From: DATJAJ01 sp035622335
GTDB lineage: Archaea; Thermoproteota; Nitrososphaeria; Nitrososphaerales; Gagatemarchaeaceae
NCBI GenBank assembly: GCA_035622335.1
Contig: DASPVO010000081.1
Location: 1 to 64,000, forward strand
Length of the DNA: 64,000 nucleotides
Reading direction: 5' to 3'
The notes under the pieces were generated by a model. That model saw nothing but the letters and a program-made list of their open reading frames with translations. It searched no databases and was not told the DNA's origin. Position numbers and translations under genes: made by a program. Positions within the stretch are counted from its first letter, which is position 1. Each line of letters begins with the position of its first letter. Shown one piece after another: positions 58,659 to 64,000 of this stretch.

Positions 58659-59513
58659 TTGAGACCTACAGGCGCGAGTTCTTTGTTCATCGCCGCCGGC
58701 GGGGGCTTGCTCCTGGTGGAGATGTTCTTCTGGTATTCCTTCCAAGGCTACTTCTCTTCCGGAGACTCGCAGCTCATTCTCAGGTTCTTTCTCCTCGAGG
58801 GTCTGACCCTCTTAGTTCTGCTGGTTGGCAGCGGGGTCTTTCTGAAGAGCGTCGCAAGGGAGGGGAGAGACAGGGACTACTCCTCGTTGTCGAAGATCGC
58901 CTCCGACTCCTTCTCTTCCAAGTCAGACAGGCGTCTGGGGATAATCGCGGGAGCGGCTTACGGAGTCTTCTACGCGTTCGTCTCGAGCGTGGTGGTGTAC
59001 CAGCCATCGGTGAACTTCGCGTCCACATACGGGGTCAAGGGGGTCTCCTGGGCCGCAGCTGGGTGTTGCGGGACCTACGGTACGACCCCGTCCCTGACCA
59101 TCTTCATCGCCCCTGACCAGCACATCGCACTCCAGATAGTGCCACTAGACCTCTTCCTCCTCGTCGTGATCCCTCTACTTGTGGGCGTCAACGTTGCGAT
59201 AGGTTCTTTCGCTTACAGGAACAGGCCGAAGGACAGAGAGGGGGCGTGGCTGGGGGGAGTCGGAGCGTTGGTCGCTCTCTTTACCTCGTGCCCCACCTGC
59301 GCAGGCTACTTCCTCGCAGGAGCGTTGGGCGGTGTCGGCGCGACTTCAATCGCTGTAGCTCTCGCACCGTTGCAGACGCTCTTCATCCTGGTGAGCGTGC
59401 CTGCTCTCATCGTGAGCCCGCTCGTTGCCGCCAAAGCGGTGAGCAAGGCATACGTCGGTGGCTGTTCGATCGAGGGTCACGTCTTGAGCAGGCCTACTTC
59501 GACAATAGGCTGA
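58659..59513 (+). CDS. Multi-pass membrane protein with cysteine pairs, unknown
   Basis: A 284-residue protein with about six to seven hydrophobic helices. Two Cys groups stand out: AAAGCCGTYGTT near 135 and FTSCPTCAGYFLAG near 210, placed around membrane segments, which may bind metal or form disulfides. A charged loop (RDRDYSSLSKIASDSFSSKSD) lies between helices. TTG start at 58659. No transporter family recognised; metal or thiol chemistry is a guess. Confidence 0.75.
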   Translation: MRPTGASSLFIAAGGGLLLVEMFFWYSFQGYFSSGDSQLILRFFLLEGLTLLVLLVGSGVFLKSVAREGRDRDYSSLSKIASDSFSSKSDRRLGIIAGAAYGVFYAFVSSVVVYQPSVNFASTYGVKGVSWAAAGCCGTYGTTPSLTIFIAPDQHIALQIVPLDLFLLVVIPLLVGVNVAIGSFAYRNRPKDREGAWLGGVGALVALFTSCPTCAGYFLAGALGGVGATSIAVALAPLQTLFILVSVPALIVSPLVAAKAVSKAYVGGCSIEGHVLSRPTSTIG

Positions 59514-60588
59514 GCTGGGAAATCGATTCCTTGAGCACTTCGATGCTCTCGAGATAGTCTCGGAGATACACCATCTCATCGTCCGTGTGCGAGAGGCCGG
59601 TCTCTCCGGGTCCGAACGTTACACACTGTGCGCGCGTCGCGGCCGCGAACGTGTTCATGTCTCCCGTACCGGTCTTCCTGACCATCAGAGGTTTCGCCTT
59701 TGTCTTGAGTATGATAGCCCGTTGGAATGCCCTGACCAAGAGCGAGTTGGGGTCAACCTCGTAGGGCTCCGTAGGTTCGCTGAAGGAGTAACGAAACGCA
59801 TCCCTCGGCTCCAAGCCGCTCAGGATCTCGACCAGGGTCTTCTGCACGTCAGCGCAGCTCAACCCAGGGGGGACTCTCACGTCGAGCGTGGCATCGCAGA
59901 ACGATGGCAGAACGTTCTGGTAGTCGCCCGACCTTACGATGGTTGGCGTCACCGAGACGGACCTGAAGTGATCCTCGCCTGTCTGTGTCGACTCAGCGTA
60001 GCCTCGGAGCTTCGAGACGGCGTAGCAGAAGAGGTCGAAGGCGCTCGAGTGAGCCCAGGGCGACCCCGCGTGCCCCCCTCCAGACTCCACCTTGATCTGG
60101 AGCGACATCCTCCCTCTGTAGCCTACGGTCACACGCCTAGAGCCAGCGGGCTCACCGAAGACGGCGAAGTCATACTTCTGCCTTCGCGATATCAGTCCCT
60201 GCACCCCGCGTCCAGCCCCCTCCTCGTCCGTGACACCAGCGAACGTGACGCTCGCTCCCGACTCCGCCGCCTTCGCTCCCGCGAAGAGCAGAGCGCATAG
60301 CGGAGACTTGGCGTCGGTCGCGCCGCGGCCGTAGATTGCACGCTTCGTCACCCTGACCGGGAGTTTTCCTGGGACCGTGTCCATGTGTCCGCAGAGCAAG
60401 ACACGGAGCCTTCCGCTTCCGGAGTGGCCTACCGCGTTCCCGGCCTCATCGACGTGTGGGTCTTCGTAGCCCAGCGACCTCATCTCCTTCACGAGGAACT
60501 TTGCAAGCCTTCCCTCCCTCTTCGTAGGCGAGTAGATTCCCACTACGTCCGCGAGGACGCGCAGCGGATCTCTGTCCATCCCGCTCAT
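59494..60588 (-). CDS. lysK: LysW-lysine/ornithine carboxypeptidase-type hydrolase
   Basis: A 364-residue M20-type zinc hydrolase that frees lysine or ornithine from LysW at the end of the pathway. LLCGHMDTVPG, YGRGATDAKSPLCALL, TDEEGAGRG (catalytic Glu pair) and GLSHTDDEMV hold the metal ligands. ATG at 60588 overlaps the lysX stop (ATGA). It is last in the cluster. Confidence 0.93.
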   Translation of the reverse strand: MSGMDRDPLRVLADVVGIYSPTKREGRLAKFLVKEMRSLGYEDPHVDEAGNAVGHSGSGRLRVLLCGHMDTVPGKLPVRVTKRAIYGRGATDAKSPLCALLFAGAKAAESGASVTFAGVTDEEGAGRGVQGLISRRQKYDFAVFGEPAGSRRVTVGYRGRMSLQIKVESGGGHAGSPWAHSSAFDLFCYAVSKLRGYAESTQTGEDHFRSVSVTPTIVRSGDYQNVLPSFCDATLDVRVPPGLSCADVQKTLVEILSGLEPRDAFRYSFSEPTEPYEVDPNSLLVRAFQRAIILKTKAKPLMVRKTGTGDMNTFAAATRAQCVTFGPGETGLSHTDDEMVYLRDYLESIEVLKESISQLSLLSK

Positions 60589-61436
60589 CGTTTCTGCTCT
60601 GCTACTAAATAGTCAACTATCAGCTGAGGTATGTCTACACCGGTGGCCGGGACCGTGTTCTTGAACTCGGTGGTGTTGTTGACTTCGTGCACCAAGAGCC
60701 CCGACTCGGACTCCATGAGGTCCACACCCACGATTTCGCCGCCGCTCGACCTCGCCGCCCTCAAGGACAGCTCGTCCAACTCCTTCGATATGGGACAAGG
60801 CTCCGCCCTTCCCCCTCTCGCGGTGTTCGTCCTCCAGTCCGCGCCGTCGGAGACCCTGTAGATCGCCGCCACCGTGCGCCCCCCCACGACAAAGGACCTG
60901 ATGTCCCTCGGGGGTCTCTTGACAAACTCCTGAAGGTAGTAGACTTGGTACATGGGGAACATGTATTCTCTGTCTTCGATTATCGCCCTCGCCACCTGCT
61001 CGTCCTTGAGCAGCGCGGAGAGCCGCCCCCAGCTTCCGACAACAGGTTTGATCACGGCGGGATATCCCATGTCCTGGAGCGCCTTGACGGCCGCGTCTTC
61101 GGTGAACGCGAGCATGGTCCGCGGAGTGGGCACACCGTTCCTTACGAGCTCGATGGAGCCGAAGAGCTTGTTCCCGGAGACCCAAGCTGACCTGAAGTTG
61201 TTCACCACGCGATGCCCTGCGGCCTCCAAGGCCGCGGTCGAGTGGACGTTCCGGAAATAACTGACAGTCCTCTGCAGAACGAGGTCGTCAGGCACCCCTG
61301 TTGCCTTCGAGTTCAGGTCTATCTTCAGGTCCTTCGCGTCTACGAGATTGACTCGGACGCCGCTCTTCTCTGCCGCGCTCGAGATGGCCTTCTCTTCCCA
61401 CCGGATCGTGTCATACAGGAGAGAGAAGGACGCCGT
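60585..61436 (-). CDS. lysX: LysX/ArgX ATP-grasp ligase, start codon unusual
   Basis: About 283 residues. It attaches alpha-aminoadipate or glutamate to the LysW C-terminus. SLLYDTIRWEEKAI, LVLQRTVSYFRN, AVIKPVVGSWGRL, YYLQEFVKRPPRDIRSFV, NTARGG and VHEVNNTTEFKN cover the whole family. The conserved N-terminus lies upstream of the first GTG (61295). Between the lysW TAG (61442-61440) and that GTG no ATG, GTG or TTG exists in frame. ACG at 61436 would give ASFSLLYDTIRW; CTG at 61418 would cut the first strand. One extra G in the run at 61437-61440 would instead join a GTG at 61447. Confidence 0.88.
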   Translation of the reverse strand, partial: TASFSLLYDTIRWEEKAISSAAEKSGVRVNLVDAKDLKIDLNSKATGVPDDLVLQRTVSYFRNVHSTAALEAAGHRVVNNFRSAWVSGNKLFGSIELVRNGVPTPRTMLAFTEDAAVKALQDMGYPAVIKPVVGSWGRLSALLKDEQVARAIIEDREYMFPMYQVYYLQEFVKRPPRDIRSFVVGGRTVAAIYRVSDGADWRTNTARGGRAEPCPISKELDELSLRAARSSGGEIVGVDLMESESGLLVHEVNNTTEFKNTVPATGVDIPQLIVDYLVAEQKR

Positions 61437-61439
61437 CCC

Positions 61440-61640
61440 CTATTCACCCCAGTCCTCTTGTTCCAACTCAGCGGGTCGGAGCGTGAAGAGCGTGCCGTTC
61501 TGCTCCCTGACCAGCTCGTAGGCCGCGTTGCACTCCCTGCACGTCACAACTTCCCCCTGTATGGCGTCTGTCGGAACCGAGAGTTCCGCGTCGCATTCAA
61601 GACAGTTCAGCGATTTCACCTCCTCCCTCTGCGAATCCAT
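61440..61640 (-). CDS. lysW: LysW amino-group carrier protein
   Basis: A 66-residue acidic carrier. The zinc-binding part has CLECDAEL and CRECNAAYEL, and the C-terminus ends EDWGE, whose final Glu is ligated to the substrate. ATG at 61640 gives a slightly long N-terminus; GTG at 61619 (KSLNCLECD) would be closer to family length. It directly precedes lysX. Confidence 0.94.
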   Translation of the reverse strand: MDSQREEVKSLNCLECDAELSVPTDAIQGEVVTCRECNAAYELVREQNGTLFTLRPAELEQEDWGE

Positions 61641-61652
61641 TCGGATTCGACA

Positions 61653-61662
61653 CTTTATTTAG
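61653..61662 (-). promoter_or_regulatory. TATA-like box near lysW
   Basis: The minus strand reads CTAAATAAAG about 17 bases before ATG 61640 and 38 bases before the alternative GTG 61619. The spacing is short for the ATG, so either the GTG start is real or lysW is read mainly from upstream. Confidence 0.35.
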
Positions 61663-61678
61663 GGATATTCGGACGAAA

Positions 61679-62128
61679 TCAGCGAATTGCGCGTAGCACC
61701 ATCATGGTGTTCGTGTTAATCACTCCCTCGACCCGCCGGATTCCCTCCACCGTCTTGTTGACTTCGACGATATTCGCACCCTTGATTATCGCGGCCACGT
61801 CGAACTGTCCCGCCGTTTCGTAGACCGTCTCCACACCGCTGACCTGCTTGATCCTCGAACTGACCGAGTTCGTCGGCACCGAAGGGCTCACGGATACCCA
61901 AGTTATCGCGCTGCTCATGTGCTGATCGTCGACCTCCACTGTGAACTTGCGGATTCTCCCAGTGCTGAGCAGGTTCGAGATCCGCCTTCTGACGGCGGAC
62001 TCTGACATGTTGAGCTTCTGAGCGACCTCTGTGTTCGACGCCCTCGCGTTTTGGGAGAGGATCGCGATTATGAGGTCGTCAGTTCGCTCCGAGCCTTCTT
62101 GTCTCCTCGTCAACCAGGACTCCTCCAA
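61679..62128 (-). CDS. Lrp/AsnC-family transcription regulator
   Basis: A 149-residue regulator. The helix-turn-helix NTEVAQKLNMSESAVRRRISNL is followed by a RAM effector domain (VSSRIKQVSGVETVYETAGQFDVAAIIKG). Placement inside the Lys cluster is like LysM, a lysine-responsive regulator of lys genes in Sulfolobales. TTG start at 62128 lies 50 bases inside lysJ; no later good start is seen. Confidence 0.9.
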   Translation of the reverse strand: MEESWLTRRQEGSERTDDLIIAILSQNARASNTEVAQKLNMSESAVRRRISNLLSTGRIRKFTVEVDDQHMSSAITWVSVSPSVPTNSVSSRIKQVSGVETVYETAGQFDVAAIIKGANIVEVNKTVEGIRRVEGVINTNTMMVLRAIR

Positions 62129-63278
62129 GGACCCCGAGCGCCTTCGATATTTGACTCTCTTCTATCACCAATGGTGGAAGGAATCTGAACGTTTCGCGTC
62201 CGGAGTACGCGAAGATCACGCCCCGCTTCAGAGCCGAGAGCAGGGCTTCGTGGATGTCCACGCGGGTCTCAACGGCGAGCATCAGACCCATCCCCCTGAC
62301 CTCCCTGCATAGCTTGCTCCCCGAAGCGATCTTCTCCAGACCGGACTTCATCGTCCTCCCCTTCTCCGCAGCCTGTCGGGGAAGGTCGTGTTCGGAGATG
62401 AAGCGTAGGGTCGCAGAGGCGGCAGCGCAGGCTAGAGGGTTTCCCGCGAAGGTGCTCGTGTGCTCCCCCCTCTTGAGGCTCGCCATCACTTCCCTAGTTG
62501 TGAGCGCGGCGCCGAACGGAACGCCCCCCGCGAGACCCTTTGAAACGCACATGATGTCCGGGACCACTCCCGAATGATCGGAGGCCCACATCCTGCCGGT
62601 CCTGCCCAGGCCCGTCTGAATCTCGTCCAGTATCAGCAGCGCGCCTGTTCTGTCACAGAGCTCTCGAAGGCTCCGCAGGTAGTCGGGAGGAGGGACGACT
62701 ATGCCTGTCTCTCCCTGGATCGGCTCGGCTATCACCGCGGCCGTTGAACCGTCTGTGACGGATGAAGCCGACTCCGCGACTCCATACTCGGCGAACTCGA
62801 AGTCGGGAAGGAGCGGGCCGAAGGGGTCCCTGTACTTCTTGTTCCACGTCGCGGAGAGCGCCCCGAAAGTCTTCCCGTGAAACCCGCCCTTCATCGAGAC
62901 AACCTTCTTCCTTCCGGTGTGCCTCCTCGCAAGCTTGATGGCTGCCTCTATCGTCTCAGCCCCGCTGTTCGTTAGGAGCGACTTCTCCAGCCCCTTGGGG
63001 GCGACACCGGCCATGCGCTCAAGAAACTCCGCCCTGGCGTCGTTGTAAAACGAGCCGTGGCATGTGATCAACTTCTCCGCCTGTGTCTTCAGCGCCGCGA
63101 CGACGTCCTGATTGCAGTGGCCGACGATGGCAACGCCATAGCCTGCCATGCAGTCGATGAACTCCTTCCCATATTCATCCCAGACGCTCGCTCCCATCCC
63201 TCGGACGATGGTGACGGGGAACTTTTGGAAGGCCGACGAGCCGTATGCGTCTTCCGTTTCCTGGTAGCGGCTTGTCAT
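62079..63278 (-). CDS. lysJ: LysJ/ArgD-type aminotransferase
   Basis: A 399-residue class III PLP aminotransferase acting on LysW-linked semialdehydes. LLTNSGAETIEAAIKLAR, MKGGFHGKTFGALSAT, LILDEIQTGLGRTG and PLP lysine in CVSKGLAGGVPFGA are hallmarks. ATG at 63278 overlaps lysZ's TGA (ATGA); an upstream in-frame start lies inside lysZ and is rejected. Confidence 0.94.
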   Translation of the reverse strand: MTSRYQETEDAYGSSAFQKFPVTIVRGMGASVWDEYGKEFIDCMAGYGVAIVGHCNQDVVAALKTQAEKLITCHGSFYNDARAEFLERMAGVAPKGLEKSLLTNSGAETIEAAIKLARRHTGRKKVVSMKGGFHGKTFGALSATWNKKYRDPFGPLLPDFEFAEYGVAESASSVTDGSTAAVIAEPIQGETGIVVPPPDYLRSLRELCDRTGALLILDEIQTGLGRTGRMWASDHSGVVPDIMCVSKGLAGGVPFGAALTTREVMASLKRGEHTSTFAGNPLACAAASATLRFISEHDLPRQAAEKGRTMKSGLEKIASGSKLCREVRGMGLMLAVETRVDIHEALLSALKRGVIFAYSGRETFRFLPPLVIEESQISKALGVLGGVLVDEETRRLGAN

Positions 63279-64000
63279 TTCGATATCACCGTGCAGGTCC
63301 TGTGGGCCAATCCTGTCGTCACGGGGGATTCTCCCAAACCTGAGCACACAACCGCCTCTCCGACTCCTCCCCGGACAGCGTCGACCGCGGCCATGACCTT
63401 CTTTTGCATGCCGAACCCGACCTCCGGCAGCCTTCTGGCAGCTTCGTCGCAGGAGATAGACTGGACGAGGGACCCATCTAGCGTGAGCCCCGCGACGTTG
63501 GTCAGGAAGACCACGACGTCCGCGCCTATGCCCACGGCGAGCGAGGCCGCGGCTCTGTCGCCGTCGACGTTCAGGGGTTCAAACTCCTCACCGATGGCGA
63601 CCGGCGATACGATGGGGGTATACCCCGCTTCCATCAGCGTCGAGGCGAGCCCTCCGTTGACCGAGTCTATCTTCCCTGTGAACCCACCCTCGACCAACAC
63701 CTTTCTCCCCCTGTCGTCGATCACGGCGAGCCTCTTCTTCCTTGAGCCAGCGAGGAGCGCGCCGTCGAGCCCGGTTATTGAGACCGGCCTTATCCCTTCC
63801 TTGGCCAGAGAGAGGACTAGCTTCTTCGCGACGAGCCCGCTCATGACCATGGTGTAGATGTCGACCGTCTCCCTGTCCGTGTACCGGCTCCTGATGCCCT
63901 CGGGGGAGACTACGAACCTTTGCTCCTTTCCCAGCTTGTGTGCCATATCTGTGACGACGTCTCCCCCGCCGTGCACCACCGCAAGCTGGTTTGCCGACGC
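63275..64000 (-). CDS. lysZ: LysZ/ArgB-type acyl-amino acid kinase, partial
   Basis: The C-terminal 241 codons of a kinase that phosphorylates LysW-linked aminoadipate or glutamate. Visible are VVHGGGDVVTD, VLVEGGFTGKIDSVNGG, EPLNVDGDRAAASLA and FLTNVAGL. The 5' end, including the first Gly-rich loop, lies beyond the right edge. It is first of the visible lys genes; lysY is not in the window. Confidence 0.92.
   Translation of the reverse strand, partial: ASANQLAVVHGGGDVVTDMAHKLGKEQRFVVSPEGIRSRYTDRETVDIYTMVMSGLVAKKLVLSLAKEGIRPVSITGLDGALLAGSRKKRLAVIDDRGRKVLVEGGFTGKIDSVNGGLASTLMEAGYTPIVSPVAIGEEFEPLNVDGDRAAASLAVGIGADVVVFLTNVAGLTLDGSLVQSISCDEAARRLPEVGFGMQKKVMAAVDAVRGGVGEAVVCSGLGESPVTTGLAHRTCTVISK

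Noticed and set aside
61440..61442. TAG between lysW and lysX as a recoded amino acid
   Set aside because: LysW function needs a free C-terminal Glu, the family ends exactly here, and nothing else in the window suggests pyrrolysine use.

Overview
The window is about 60% GC, tightly packed chromosomal DNA from an archaeon. Archaeal-type proteins identify the domain: L15e, S3Ae, S15, aEF-1beta, FEN1, the KEOPS parts Kae1, Bud32 and Pcc1, two proteasome beta subunits, FttA/aCPSF1, Sm protein, PDCD5, sn-glycerol-1-phosphate dehydrogenase, geranylgeranyl reductase and RtcB with archease. The LysW lysine/arginine pathway, two beta subunits, a zinc-containing ferredoxin, an HTH-RibL protein and an archaeal SepF point to the Thermoproteota/TACK side, most like a Nitrososphaeria-related heterotroph. 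Phylum is inference; no ammonia-oxidation gene is seen and no sequence search was run.

Layout. 1-5000: large repeat-rich secreted surface protein (minus strand). 5176-5303: tRNA-Lys(CTT) that appears to carry three introns. 5468-24705: information-processing and cofactor genes (DphB-DUF357, RibL, translin, FEN1, aEF-1beta, Pth2, TruD, L15e, YchF-like GTPase, S3Ae, SerRS, Pcc1, DHH phosphoesterase, S15) mixed with redox and PLP enzymes. 24771-28205: thermopsin-like surface protein. 28231-31768: ITPase, Bud32, Kae1, an unknown conserved gene, exosome accessory protein and Pop5. 31753-38207: fatty-acid or short-chain acyl-CoA oxidation block (SCP2, DUF35, thiolase, acyl-CoA dehydrogenase, hydroxyacyl-CoA dehydrogenase/hydratase fusion, CaiB-type CoA transferase). 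38388-51925: proteasome beta subunits, RtcA, NadM, aminotransferase, FKBP, EgsA, FttA, SepF, PUA protein, Sm protein, RpiA, Zn-ferredoxin, PDCD5, PAC2. 51922-55377: RtcB interrupted by a 500-residue intein, plus archease. 55433-58323: lipoate ligase and threonine-to-glycine genes. 59494-64000: lysK-lysX-lysW-lrp-lysJ-lysZ cluster, running off the right edge.

How genes work together. RtcB and archease join tRNA exons after intron removal, which fits the intron-rich tRNA in the same window; RtcA is also present. Kae1, Bud32 and Pcc1 supply KEOPS. TDH and KBL turn threonine into glycine and acetyl-CoA. The Lys cluster makes lysine and/or ornithine on the LysW carrier.

The most unusual signals are translational. 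Many genes start with TTG and have a TATA-like box 22-30 bases upstream, suggesting leaderless mRNAs. At several loci the conserved N-terminus begins at a near-cognate codon: CTG for rps15, pth2, a threonine dehydratase-like gene and probably an aminotransferase; possibly ACG for pop5 and lysX. No CRISPR array, insertion sequence or prophage is seen.
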